From positions 62,001 through 126,000 of the forward strand of contig CAVOKN010000011.1 of assembly GCA_963696505.1 (NCBI GenBank): a DNA stretch of 64,000 nucleotides, read 5' to 3'. The notes under the pieces were generated by a model, which made no database searches, was not told where the DNA came from, and saw only the letters and a program-made list of their open reading frames with translations. The DNA is from CAVOKN01 sp963696505 (GTDB lineage Bacteria; Pseudomonadota; Gammaproteobacteria; Burkholderiales; Rhodocyclaceae). A program made the position numbers and the translations under genes. Positions 24,873 to 32,951 of this stretch are shown here, in pieces. The stretch's first letter is position 1; every line of letters begins with the position of its first letter.

Positions 24873-25475
24873 ATGGACACCATAGAGAGCGTTGCACTGG
24901 CCGCCGGCATGGCCTGGGGCAGCGGGCTGCGCCTGTATGCCGTGCTCTTCGCCGCCGGGCTGATGGGCCGGCTCGGCTACCTCGATCTTCCGGGCGGACT
25001 GGAGGTGCTCGAACATCCCGGGGTCATGAGCGCGGCGGGGGCGATGCTGCTGGTCGAGTTCCTTGCCGACAAGATTCCCGCAGTCGATTCGGTGTGGGAT
25101 GCCGTGCATTCCTTCATCCGCATTCCGGCGGGGGCGGTGCTGGCAGCAATGGCGCTGGGCGAGCACGACCCGGTGATCGTCGCGGTGGCGGCGATCCTCG
25201 GCGGCACCCTTGCCGCCGGCACCCACGCCGCCAAGGCGGGCAGCCGGGCACTGATCAACACCTCGCCCGAGCCCTTCACCAACGTCGCCGCCTCGTTCGG
25301 CGAGGAGGCGCTGCTCGCCGGCGGATTGTTCGCCGCCATCGCGTACCCGATGGTTTTCCTGGCGCTGCTCGCGCTCTTCGTCCTGCTGCTGGTGTGGCTC
25401 CTGCCCAGGCTCTGGCGCGGGGTGCGCATGGTGGTGCGGCGGATCTCGGGGACGCGTCCCGCGGCGCCGCCGTAG
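24873..25475 (+). CDS. DUF4126 membrane protein
   Basis: A 200-residue integral membrane protein with about five hydrophobic segments. It begins MDTIESVALAAGMAWGSGLR, followed by LYAVLFAAGLMGRLG, GAMLLVEFLADKIPAVDSVW, AVAAILGGTLAAGTHAAKAG and a C-terminal VFLALLALFVLLLVWLLPRLW. The arrangement fits DUF4126 proteins, whose function is unknown. It stands alone between lolD and a small gene. A copy of the CTGACTTTC motif lies 14 bp before the start, and no clear Shine-Dalgarno sequence is seen. Confidence 0.75.
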   Translation: MDTIESVALAAGMAWGSGLRLYAVLFAAGLMGRLGYLDLPGGLEVLEHPGVMSAAGAMLLVEFLADKIPAVDSVWDAVHSFIRIPAGAVLAAMALGEHDPVIVAVAAILGGTLAAGTHAAKAGSRALINTSPEPFTNVAASFGEEALLAGGLFAAIAYPMVFLALLALFVLLLVWLLPRLWRGVRMVVRRISGTRPAAPP

Positions 25476-25656
25476 GGTGCGCCGCGCGCACCGACACCTA
25501 CTGCAAGGAGCACCCTGCGGATCCTCGGGCTATTGCAAACTGCATCACGATCCGGCCCAGATACCCGGAATTCCAGCGGAAAAGCGCACGGAAACGAGGC
25601 CGCCGCCCCTCATAGACTGTGATTACCCGGTCACGATCTGCTTTGAGGAGAACGTC

Positions 25657-25869
25657 ATGCATGCGCGCCAGAAGGAAACTTCCGCATTGGGCTTTCGCCA
25701 CCTGTCCCGCCGGCTCAAGCCGGGTGAGACGCCGCCCCGGATGCCGTCGCTGACGGAACAGATCATGGCCTGCCGCTTCGAGCTGAGCGCGCCCGAGCCC
25801 GAGCCCGACGCGGCGCAAGACCTCGATAACGATGACGAATGGGAAGCTGACGCCCGGCTCGACTCCTGA
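25657..25869 (+). CDS. Small hypothetical protein, acidic C-terminus
   Basis: A 70-residue soluble protein starting at ATG 25657, with a strong TTTGAGGAG Shine-Dalgarno sequence 7 bp upstream; longer in-frame starts lack one. The N-terminal half is basic (HARQKETSALGFRHLSRRLK) and the C-terminal half is strongly acidic (ELSAPEPEPDAAQDLDNDDE). I do not recognise a family. It converges on the gamma-carbonic-anhydrase gene, whose end lies 34 bp away. Confidence 0.6.
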   Translation: MHARQKETSALGFRHLSRRLKPGETPPRMPSLTEQIMACRFELSAPEPEPDAAQDLDNDDEWEADARLDS

Positions 25870-25903
25870 TGCGGCGCCGTCCCGGGCGGGCGCGGCCCCG
25901 CCC

Positions 25904-26431
25904 TCAGGGCTTGATGAGGCCCAGTTCCCGCCGGTAGCGCTGCCAGTTTTCCACGTAGTGCGCGGCGCTCGCCGCCAGCCGCGCCACATCCTCGTCACTG
26001 AGTTCCCGCACCACCTTTCCCGGCGATCCCACCACCAGGGAGCGCTCGGGGATCACCTTGCCTTCCGGGATCAGGCTGTTGGCGCCGATCAGGCAATGCT
26101 TGCCGATCACGGCGCCGTTGAGGATCACGGCCTTGATGCCGATCAGCGATCCCTCGCCTATGGTGCAGCCGTGCAGCATCGCCAGGTGGCCGACAGTGAC
26201 CCGCGGCCCGACGGTGAGGCGAATGCCGACGTCGGTGTGCAGCACCGAGCCGTCCTGGATGTTGCTCGCCGCGCCGACGGTGATCAGGTCGTTGTCGCCC
26301 CGCAGCACGCAGTTGAACCAGACGCTGGCATGTCTCTCGAGCGCCACCGAGCCGATGACGATGGCGTTGTCGGCAACCCAGCATTCCTCGTGCAGTTGAG
26401 GGCGGCGCTCGCCCAGAGTCAGTATCGGCAT
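25904..26431 (-). CDS. Gamma-carbonic-anhydrase-like hexapeptide protein (YrdA type)
   Basis: A 175-residue left-handed beta-helix protein made of hexapeptide repeats (for example VIGSVALERHASVWFNCVLR, IGEGSLIGIKAVILNGAVIG). Metal ligand histidines are present in GSVLHTD, VGHLAMLHGC. The C-terminal helix is AASAAHYVENWQRYRREL. This is the CaiE/YrdA/PaaY-like family; carbonic anhydrase or thioesterase activity varies among members. It lies 8 bp after gcvPB, so it is probably cotranscribed with the glycine cleavage operon, which releases CO2. Confidence 0.85.
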   Translation of the reverse strand: MPILTLGERRPQLHEECWVADNAIVIGSVALERHASVWFNCVLRGDNDLITVGAASNIQDGSVLHTDVGIRLTVGPRVTVGHLAMLHGCTIGEGSLIGIKAVILNGAVIGKHCLIGANSLIPEGKVIPERSLVVGSPGKVVRELSDEDVARLAASAAHYVENWQRYRRELGLIKP

Positions 26432-26438
26432 GGCGGCG

Positions 26439-27893
26439 CTACACCGGCTGCCAGCGCAGATCGAGCTGCCGCGCGGCTTTCGCATCGTCGAGGCGGCGCA
26501 CCGGCTGGCTGTGGGGCGCGCCCTTGACCAGATCCGGCTGGCGGTAGGCTTCGTCGAGGATGGCGCGCATCGCCGCGACGAAGGCGTCCAGCGTCTGCTT
26601 CGATTCGGTTTCGGTAGGCTCGATCAGCAGACATTCCGGCACCAGCAGCGGGAAGTAGGTGGTGGGGGCGTGGAAGCCGTAGTCGAGCAGGCGTTTGGCG
26701 AAGTCCATGGCGCTGACCCCGGTCTCGTCCTTGACCGCCTTGAGGCTCAGCACGAACTCGTGGCTGGCGCGCCGCCGCGGGAAGGCGGCGCGAAAGCCGG
26801 CCTTCTCCAGTTCCTTCATCAGGTAATTGGCATTGAGCGTGGCGAACTCGCCGACGCGCCGCATTCCCGCCGCCCCCAGCATGCGGGCATAGACGTAGGC
26901 GCGCAGCAGCACGCCGGCATTGCCCATGAAAGCCGACAGCCGGCCGATGCTCTGCGGGCGGTCGCGCTCGGCGAGCCAGCGGTAGCCGGCGGCTGACTTT
27001 TCGACGATCGGCACCGGCAGGAAGGGCAGCAGCCGCTCGCTCACCCCCACCGCGCCGGCGCCGGGGCCGCCGCCGCCGTGGGGCGTGGAGAAGGTCTTGT
27101 GCAGGTTCATGTGGATCACGTCGAAGCCCATGTCACCGGGCCGCACCTTGCCGAGGATGGCGTTGAGGTTGGCGCCGTCGTAGTAGGTGAGGCCCCCGAC
27201 GTCATGCACGACGCGCTGGATGTCCACGATCGCCTGCTCGAACACCCCCAGGGTGGAGGGATTGGTGAGCATCAGTCCCGCGGTCTGGGGCCCGACGGCG
27301 GCGCGCAGCGCGGCGAGATCCACGTTGCCGTCGCGGTCGGTGGGGATTTCGCGCACGGCATAGCCGCACATCACCGCGGTGGCCGGGTTGGTGCCGTGGG
27401 CGGCGTCGGGGACGATGATCTCGCGCCTTGCGGTGTCGCCCCGCGCCAGGTGGTAGGCGCGGATCATCGCCACGCCGGCGAACTCGCCCTGGGCGCCCGC
27501 CATGGGCGTCAGCGATACGCCCGCCATGCCGGTCACTTCCTTGAGGATTTCCTGCAGCTCGTAAAGGCAGGCGAGGAAGCCCTGGCCCGCCGCCTCCGGT
27601 GCCAGCGGGTGTCGGCCGAGGAATCCGGGCAACAGCGCCAGGCTGTTGCAGGCGCGCGGGTTGTACTTCATGGTGCAGGAGCCCAGCGGATAGAAATGCG
27701 TGTCGATGGAGAAGTTCTTCTGGGAGAGCCGCGTGTAGTGGCGCACGGCATCGAGTTCGGAGACCTCGGGCAGCACCGGCGGCGTGCGGCGCAGTTGATG
27801 CGGCGGCAGGTCGTCGGTTGCGGCGTCGCCCTGCGGCGCCTGGTGGGGGCTGCGGCGGCCCGGCTGGGAGCGTTCGAAGATCAGCGTGCTCAT
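26439..27893 (-). CDS. gcvPB: Glycine dehydrogenase (decarboxylating) subunit 2
   Basis: A 484-residue PLP-dependent P-protein subunit. The PLP lysine is in NLHKTFSTPHGGGGPG; the N-terminal LSQKNFSIDTHFYPLGSCTM and VPDAAHGTNPATAVMCGY are family hallmarks. With subunit 1 it decarboxylates glycine and transfers the aminomethyl group to lipoyl-GcvH. ATG 27893 overlaps the gcvPA stop (ATGA) and is preferred over far-upstream in-frame starts inside gcvPA. Betaproteobacteria more often have a single fused P-protein, so the split form is worth noting. Confidence 0.95.
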   Translation of the reverse strand: MSTLIFERSQPGRRSPHQAPQGDAATDDLPPHQLRRTPPVLPEVSELDAVRHYTRLSQKNFSIDTHFYPLGSCTMKYNPRACNSLALLPGFLGRHPLAPEAAGQGFLACLYELQEILKEVTGMAGVSLTPMAGAQGEFAGVAMIRAYHLARGDTARREIIVPDAAHGTNPATAVMCGYAVREIPTDRDGNVDLAALRAAVGPQTAGLMLTNPSTLGVFEQAIVDIQRVVHDVGGLTYYDGANLNAILGKVRPGDMGFDVIHMNLHKTFSTPHGGGGPGAGAVGVSERLLPFLPVPIVEKSAAGYRWLAERDRPQSIGRLSAFMGNAGVLLRAYVYARMLGAAGMRRVGEFATLNANYLMKELEKAGFRAAFPRRRASHEFVLSLKAVKDETGVSAMDFAKRLLDYGFHAPTTYFPLLVPECLLIEPTETESKQTLDAFVAAMRAILDEAYRQPDLVKGAPHSQPVRRLDDAKAARQLDLRWQPV

Positions 27894-29251
27894 GCGGCCT
27901 CCAGCGCCGTGCGCAGCGTCGCGGCATAGCGTTCCAGGTCCTCGTCGGTCTTGGTCTCGGTGGCGCAGACCAGCAGCGCGTCGCCCAGCTCGGGGTAGTC
28001 GAAAGTCAGTGCGTAGCCCCCGGCGATGCGCTGCGCCTGCAGGCGCTCCAGTACCGGCGCGACGGGGCGCGGCAGGCGGATCACGGTCTCGTGGAAGCAC
28101 GGCTGGCCGAACACCGCGCTCACGCCGGGTATGGCGCAGAGGAGCCCTCTCAGCTTGCGCGTGCGTTCGTGGCAGGCGGCGGCGGTGCGGCGCAGGTTGT
28201 CGGGGCCGGTGATCGCCATGTGGATCGTCGCCGCCGTCACCATCAGCCCCTGGTTGGTGCAGATGTTCGAGGTGGCCTTGGAGCGGCGGATGTGCTGCTC
28301 CCGCGCCTGCAGGGTGAGGGTGAAGCCGCTGCGGCCGTCGAGATCGGTGGTGCGGCCGACGATGCGACCGGGCATCTGGCGCACCAGCGCCTGGCGCGCG
28401 GTGAGGAAGCCGAGATAGGGGCCGCCGCCCGACAGCGGTATGCCAAGGGGCTGGGCGTCACCGCAGCAGATGTCGGCGCCGGCTGCGCCCCATTCTCCGG
28501 GCGGCTTGAGCAGCGCCAGCGCCAGCGGGTTGGCGAGTGCGATCGCCAGGGCACCGTGGGCGTGGGCGCGGTCGGTCAGCGCGTCCGCGTCCTCGATCAC
28601 GCCGAAGAAGTTGGGCTGTGGGATGACGAGGGCATCGAAGCCGGCGCCCGCAGCGGCGTCGATGGCGCCGGGCACCGTGTTTCCGGCCTCGGTGCAGTAG
28701 GGGACTTCGACGATCTCGATGTCCTGGGTGCCGACGATGGCCTTCACCGCCTGGCGATAAAGCGGATGCACCGTGGCCGGCAGCAGCACGCGGCGCTGCG
28801 GCTTCCTGGCACTGCGCACTGCCATCAGTATCGCCTCCGCCAGCGCCGAGGCGCCGTCGTAGAGGCTGGCATTGGACACGTCCAGCCCGGTGAGCGAGGC
28901 CATCATGCTCTGGAACTCGTAGAGCAATTGCAGCGTGCCCTGGCTCGCCTCGGCCTGGTAGGGCGTGTAGGCGGTGTAGAACTCGCCGCGGGTGACGATC
29001 TGCCACACGGCGGCGGGGATGTGGTGCTCGTAGGCGCCGGCACCGAGGAAGCTGAGGTGACGGCCGTCGCCTTCGGCGCGCTCGCTCATCAGGCGCGTGA
29101 CAGTCATCTCGCTCAGAGGGGGCGGGATGCCGTCGAGCCGGCCTGCCCTGAGGCTGGCGGGTATCTCGTCGAACAGATCGTCGATGGCGCCGGTGCCTAT
29201 GCTCTCCAGCATCGCGGCGACGTCTTCGGCGGTGTGGGGGATGAAGGGCAT
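27890..29251 (-). CDS. gcvPA: Glycine dehydrogenase (decarboxylating) subunit 1
   Basis: A 453-residue N-terminal-type P-protein subunit. Typical segments are MPFIPHTAEDVAAMLESIG, FLGAGAYEHHIPAAVWQIVT, RGEFYTAYTPYQAEASQGTL, NASLYDGASALAEAI and a C-terminal LLVCATETKTDEDLERY. It pairs with GcvPB and lacks the PLP lysine. It overlaps gcvPB by 4 bp and starts 8 bp after gcvH, consistent with one mRNA from the riboswitch. Confidence 0.95.
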   Translation of the reverse strand: MPFIPHTAEDVAAMLESIGTGAIDDLFDEIPASLRAGRLDGIPPPLSEMTVTRLMSERAEGDGRHLSFLGAGAYEHHIPAAVWQIVTRGEFYTAYTPYQAEASQGTLQLLYEFQSMMASLTGLDVSNASLYDGASALAEAILMAVRSARKPQRRVLLPATVHPLYRQAVKAIVGTQDIEIVEVPYCTEAGNTVPGAIDAAAGAGFDALVIPQPNFFGVIEDADALTDRAHAHGALAIALANPLALALLKPPGEWGAAGADICCGDAQPLGIPLSGGGPYLGFLTARQALVRQMPGRIVGRTTDLDGRSGFTLTLQAREQHIRRSKATSNICTNQGLMVTAATIHMAITGPDNLRRTAAACHERTRKLRGLLCAIPGVSAVFGQPCFHETVIRLPRPVAPVLERLQAQRIAGGYALTFDYPELGDALLVCATETKTDEDLERYAATLRTALEAA

Positions 29252-29259
29252 GGCCGCGC

Positions 29260-29646
29260 TCAGTCTTCCGAGTCGACCACTTGCTGATAGCCCTCGGCGT
29301 CGAGCAGGCCGTCGACCTCGGCCGGGTTGTCGGGCTTGATCTTGAACAGCCAGGCGCCGTAGGCGTCCTCATTGACGAGTTCGGGGCGGTCGACGGCCGC
29401 CTGGTTCACGGCGACGATTTCTCCCGACACCGGCGAGTAGATGTCGGACGCGGCCTTGACCGATTCGACCACCGCGCATTCCGCGCCCTTCACGAGCTTG
29501 CGGCCGGCCTCCGGCAGTTCGAGAAAAACGATGTCGCCCAGCAGTTCCTGGGCATGGTCGGTGATGCCGACGGTGACCAGACCGTCGTCGGCGAGCCGCG
29601 CCCATTCGTGGGAATTGCTGTATTTGAGGTCGGCGGGAACGTTCAT
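29260..29646 (-). CDS. gcvH: Glycine cleavage system H protein
   Basis: A 128-residue lipoyl carrier protein. The lipoylated lysine is Lys64 in ECAVVESVKAASDIYSPVSG. It shuttles the aminomethyl intermediate between P-protein, T-protein and dihydrolipoyl dehydrogenase. Length and fold pattern (HEWARLADDGLVTVGITDHA at the N-terminus) are standard. It follows gcvT by 18 bp. No lipoamide dehydrogenase gene is in the window. Confidence 0.96.
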   Translation of the reverse strand: MNVPADLKYSNSHEWARLADDGLVTVGITDHAQELLGDIVFLELPEAGRKLVKGAECAVVESVKAASDIYSPVSGEIVAVNQAAVDRPELVNEDAYGAWLFKIKPDNPAEVDGLLDAEGYQQVVDSED

Positions 29647-29664
29647 TGTGGCCTCCAGTGGAAA

Positions 29665-30744
29665 CTAGACGAGTATCTTGCCTTGACGGACGAAGGGCGG
29701 CTTGACCACCTTCGCCTTGAGCCGCTTGTCGCGCACCTGCACCTCCACCGTGTCGCCGACGGCCACGGCCTTGGGCAGGCGCGCCAGGGCGATGGACTGG
29801 CCCATGCTGGGCGCAAAGCTGCCGCTGGTGATCTCACCCGGGCCGTAGGTCGTGACGACAGTTTGGTGGGCGCGCAGCACGCCCTTGTCGATCAGCAGCA
29901 GTCCGGCGAGCGCGCGCTGGGGTTGCTGCGCGAGCAGCGCGGCCTTGCCGACGAAGTCGCGCTCGGCGGCGAGGTCGACGGTCCAGGCGAGACCCGATTC
30001 GAGGGGCGTCACGCCCTCGTCCATGTCCTGGCCGTAGAGGTTCATCCCGGCTTCCAGGCGCAGCGTGTCCCGCGCGCCGAGGCCCGCGGGCTTGACGCCG
30101 GCTTCCGCCAGCGTTGCCCAGAAGAAGGGCGCCGCCCTGGCCGGCAGCATGACCTCGAAGCCGTCTTCGCCGGTGTAGCCGGTGCGTGCCACCAGCATTT
30201 CGCCGATGCGCGCCGCGTTGAAGGGCTTGAGCGCCGCGGTCGCCTCTTCGGAGCCGGGCAGCGCCTGCCACACCCGTTCCCGTGCCGCCGGACCCTGCAC
30301 GGCGATCATCGCCAGGTCGCGGCGCGACGTGATGCTCAGCTCGTCATTGTGCCCGTCGGCCTGCTGCGTGATCCACGCCAGATCCTTGTCGGCGGTGCCG
30401 GCATTGACGACGATGCGGAAATCGTCGTCGGCGAAGAAATAGACGATCAGGTCGTCGATGACGCCGCCGTCGGGGCGCAGCATGCAGGTGTAGAGCGCCT
30501 TGCCGGGCGTGGCGAGCTTGTCCACGTTGTTGGCCAGCAGGCGCCGCAGGAAGGGGCGGGCGCCGGCGCGCCGGACGTCGATCGCCAGCATGTGGGAGAC
30601 GTCGAACATGCCGGCCTCGCGGCGCACCGCGTGGTGCTCCTCGATCTGCGAGCCGTAGTGCAGCGGCATGTCCCAGCCGGAGAAGTCGACGATGCGCGCC
30701 CCGGCGGCAACGTGGGTGTCATAGAGGGGGGTGCGCTTTCCCAT
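29665..30744 (-). CDS. gcvT: Glycine cleavage system T protein (aminomethyltransferase)
   Basis: A 359-residue folate-dependent aminomethyltransferase. Visible hallmarks are the N-terminal LYDTHVAAGARIVDFSGWDM, DVSHMLAIDVRRAG, the folate-site region ARTGYTGEDGFEV and the C-terminal ARLPKAVAVGDTVEVQVRD. It releases ammonia and forms 5,10-methylene-THF. First gene of the operon; the leader upstream carries a tandem glycine riboswitch. Confidence 0.95.
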   Translation of the reverse strand: MGKRTPLYDTHVAAGARIVDFSGWDMPLHYGSQIEEHHAVRREAGMFDVSHMLAIDVRRAGARPFLRRLLANNVDKLATPGKALYTCMLRPDGGVIDDLIVYFFADDDFRIVVNAGTADKDLAWITQQADGHNDELSITSRRDLAMIAVQGPAARERVWQALPGSEEATAALKPFNAARIGEMLVARTGYTGEDGFEVMLPARAAPFFWATLAEAGVKPAGLGARDTLRLEAGMNLYGQDMDEGVTPLESGLAWTVDLAAERDFVGKAALLAQQPQRALAGLLLIDKGVLRAHQTVVTTYGPGEITSGSFAPSMGQSIALARLPKAVAVGDTVEVQVRDKRLKAKVVKPPFVRQGKILV

Positions 30745-30796
30745 GGCTGTATCCCGTGCGGAAAAGGAAAAAGGGGCGGAGGTTCCTCGACCTCAC

Positions 30797-31000
30797 CCCT
30801 CTGTCCTTGGTACCTGAGAGATTACGGCGGCATGGCTGTGCCGGATGCGCCGCGTGCCCCTTCGGTGGATGGCCGGGCCATCGCTCTCCAGAGTTCTGCT
30901 GCTGCACGCGGTCCCGGTTGCCTGAGCGGTTACGGGTGTTGCGCCTTCGGCGGCGGCGCTGATAGTGCCTATCCTGCTGCGCCGCTCTCTCCCGCGTGAC
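30797..31000 (-). ncRNA. Tandem glycine riboswitch upstream of gcvT
   Basis: The leader on the minus strand shows two glycine aptamers in series. Each has the conserved core CCGAAGG/CGCC-type element (GCCGCCGAAGGCGCAA in the first, CACCGAAGGGGCACG in the second). The first ends AACTCTGGAGAGCG and the second begins with the following short linker, ending TCTCAGGTACCAAGGACAGA. The first begins GCGGGAGAGAGCGGC near 30996. Cooperative glycine binding normally switches on the gcv operon. Position, 50-60 nt before the gcvT ATG, fits. Confidence 0.9.
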
Positions 31001-31007
31001 CGGCGCA

Positions 31008-31036
31008 CTATACCCAAGGCCCCGGGTCAGAACAAG
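31008..31036 (-). promoter_or_regulatory. Sigma-70 promoter of the riboswitch/gcv operon
   Basis: On the minus strand TTGTTC (31036-31031) and TATAGT (31013-31008) are separated by exactly 17 bp. The predicted start (~31000) coincides with the 5' end of the first glycine aptamer. The remaining stretch 31037-31297 holds no gene or element I recognise apart from GC-rich imperfect repeats of CGGGTTTGCCGG/CCGGGTCTC type. Confidence 0.65.
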
Positions 31037-31297
31037 GGCGTGCCGGCGTCGCGTTCCGGCGTCGATGTCGCGGGTGTCGGCTGGCTGAGCTACGGTTGCG
31101 GGTCGCAGACCCGGTTTCCCGGGTTTGCCGGATCGCAAAGCCGGGTCTCGTTCCACGACCGACCCTACAGCACCGCGCCGTCCCGCCGTTAGAGGCGGAA
31201 GCCCGCGTCGATTCGTGATCCTGCGGGCTTGATTGTGCGGCGCCCCGCTGCTTCAATCCGCGGAGTTGGGCACTGCCCGAACCGAAACGAGGATGGC

Positions 31298-32047
31298 GTG
31301 AAACTGCATGTCGTTTCCGATCTGCACCTCGAACACGACCCCGACTGGCGCCTGCCGGCGACCGACGCGGACGTGCTCGTGCTTGCCGGCGACATCGCTC
31401 CCGGTCTGCGGGGCCTGGGGGCGTTCTTCAAGTACGGCAAGCCGGTGCTCTACGTACCGGGCAATCACGAGTACTACGGCGAGAACCTGCCCGGGTTGGG
31501 GGCCGCGATGCGCCTTTACGCCAAGGCGGCCGGCATCACGGTGCTGGATCGGGACGAGGCGGTGATCGGCGGCGTGCGCTTCCTCGGCGCCACGCTATGG
31601 ACCGACTTCACGCTGTTCGGCGAAGGGCGGCGCGACCAGGCGATCGCCTACGCCGACAAGCATCTCAACGACTACATCACCATCCGCAACGGCAACGGTG
31701 GCTGGCTGACCGCACGCCAGAGCGCCGAACTCCATGCCCTGAGCGCCGCCTGGCTGGACGAAAGGCTGGCCCAGCCCTTCCGCGGACCGACCGTGGTGAT
31801 CACCCATCACGGGCCCCACCCCAGGAGCGTGCACAAGCGTCATGACGGACACATGATGAACGGTGCCTTCGTGTCCGATCTGACGCGCCTGATGGGCCGT
31901 GCCGGGCTGTGGATCCACGGCCACGTCCACCATTCCTTCGACTATTCGGTCGGCGGCACCCGCATCGTCGCCAATCCCAAGGGCTACGGCGGCGAGAACA
32001 AGGAGTTCGTGCCGAACCTGGTTCTCGACCTGGCCGAAGCGGCCTGA
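31298..32047 (+). CDS. Calcineurin-like metallophosphoesterase
   Basis: A 249-residue phosphoesterase starting at GTG 31298 after ACGAGGA. The dinuclear-metal motifs are in order: SDLHLEHD (D-x-H), LAGDIAPG (GD), VPGNHEYYGE (GNHE), VVITHHGPHP (H) and WIHGHVHHSFD (GHxH). It is probably cytoplasmic with unknown substrate (phosphodiester or phosphoprotein). It stands alone and converges on the zinc-ribbon gene with an 8-bp gap. Confidence 0.85.
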   Translation: MKLHVVSDLHLEHDPDWRLPATDADVLVLAGDIAPGLRGLGAFFKYGKPVLYVPGNHEYYGENLPGLGAAMRLYAKAAGITVLDRDEAVIGGVRFLGATLWTDFTLFGEGRRDQAIAYADKHLNDYITIRNGNGGWLTARQSAELHALSAAWLDERLAQPFRGPTVVITHHGPHPRSVHKRHDGHMMNGAFVSDLTRLMGRAGLWIHGHVHHSFDYSVGGTRIVANPKGYGGENKEFVPNLVLDLAEAA

Positions 32048-32054
32048 ACCGCTC

Positions 32055-32939
32055 CTACTGGGCGGAGGCCGGGCACTCGGGCACCTTGCCCCATTGCCCC
32101 GCGCAATATTTCCAGCGCACCTGTTCGCGGCAGAAGACGTTGAACGTGCCGCAGGCCTGAAGGTCCTCCTGCATCTTCGCCCGGCGCGACGCCTGCGGGT
32201 CGGGCGCCGGGGCCGGTTTGGGTTCGGGGACGGCGACCGGCGGTGGCGGCGGGGCTGGCGTGGGTTCGGGTTTGGGCTCGGCTTCCTTCTTCTTGGGCCG
32301 TGGCTTTTCCCCGACTGGCTTGGGTTTGGCGGGCGCCGGGGGTGCCACGGCCGGCGCTGGTGGTGCCGCCTCGACGGCCATCGGCGCAGGAGGGGGTGGT
32401 TCGGCGGCGGTGGGCGCAGGCGGGGGGGGCGGTTCTGCTGCCGCGGCGGGCGGCGGGGGCGCTTCGACGGGGGCAGCGGGTACTCGGGCGGGGGCGGGCG
32501 CCGGGGCTGGAAGCCTGACGGCGGGCGCTGGCGAGGGCTCGTCCCCCCAGTGCAGCGAGGTCCAGGCGAAATAGCCGCCTGCCGCCAGCACGGTCAGAGC
32601 GACCCCGCCCAGGGCCAGCAGCATCGGGGTGCGGGCCGCTGGCTGGGGCGCCGGGGCAGGAGCCTGGGACCGGGACGGCGCTGTCGCCTGAGGTGCCTTG
32701 GGGGCTGGCGGGATGGGCGGCAGGATGGCGTCGATCGAGTCGAGCGGCCGCGACGCGGCTCCGGGCGCGCTCTCTGGCGCCACGGCAGGCTGGGGCCTGG
32801 GCGCGGCCGGCATGATCACCGTGCGATCGTCGTCCGCGCTCGATGCTGCGGCGGCGATCATGGATATCGGGGCGCCGCACTTCTTGCAGAACTTCGCCTC
32901 CGGCTTGTTTTCCGCGCCGCATGAATTGCAGTGTTTCAC
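32055..32939 (-). CDS. Zinc-ribbon, single-pass, proline-rich membrane protein
   Basis: A 294-residue protein. The N-terminal zinc ribbon is CNSCGAENKPEAKFCKKCG (two CxxC pairs), then an acidic linker with DDDRTVIMP, a transmembrane segment around residues 104-123 (MLLALGGVALTVLAAGGYFA), a long Pro/Ala-rich region and a C-terminal CGTFNVFCREQVRWKYC-type cysteine domain. Topology would put the zinc ribbon in the cytoplasm and the cysteine domain in the periplasm. The TVIMP linker is shared with the zinc-ribbon protein at 35319. An IS607 element starts 12 bp before this gene and probably displaced its promoter. Confidence 0.7.
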   Translation of the reverse strand: MKHCNSCGAENKPEAKFCKKCGAPISMIAAAASSADDDRTVIMPAAPRPQPAVAPESAPGAASRPLDSIDAILPPIPPAPKAPQATAPSRSQAPAPAPQPAARTPMLLALGGVALTVLAAGGYFAWTSLHWGDEPSPAPAVRLPAPAPAPARVPAAPVEAPPPPAAAAEPPPPPAPTAAEPPPPAPMAVEAAPPAPAVAPPAPAKPKPVGEKPRPKKKEAEPKPEPTPAPPPPPVAVPEPKPAPAPDPQASRRAKMQEDLQACGTFNVFCREQVRWKYCAGQWGKVPECPASAQ

Positions 32940-32951
32940 CTGTGCCTGCTA

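Noticed and set aside
25477..25656. Longer start for the 70-residue gene (130 residues in frame)
   Set aside because: The extra part has no protein-like pattern and the strong GAGGAG sits at ATG 25657.
31040..31297. Possible tRNA or structured RNA in the GC-rich gap beside the metallophosphatase gene
   Set aside because: No T-loop, anticodon arm or CCA end could be assembled; only imperfect GC repeats are seen.
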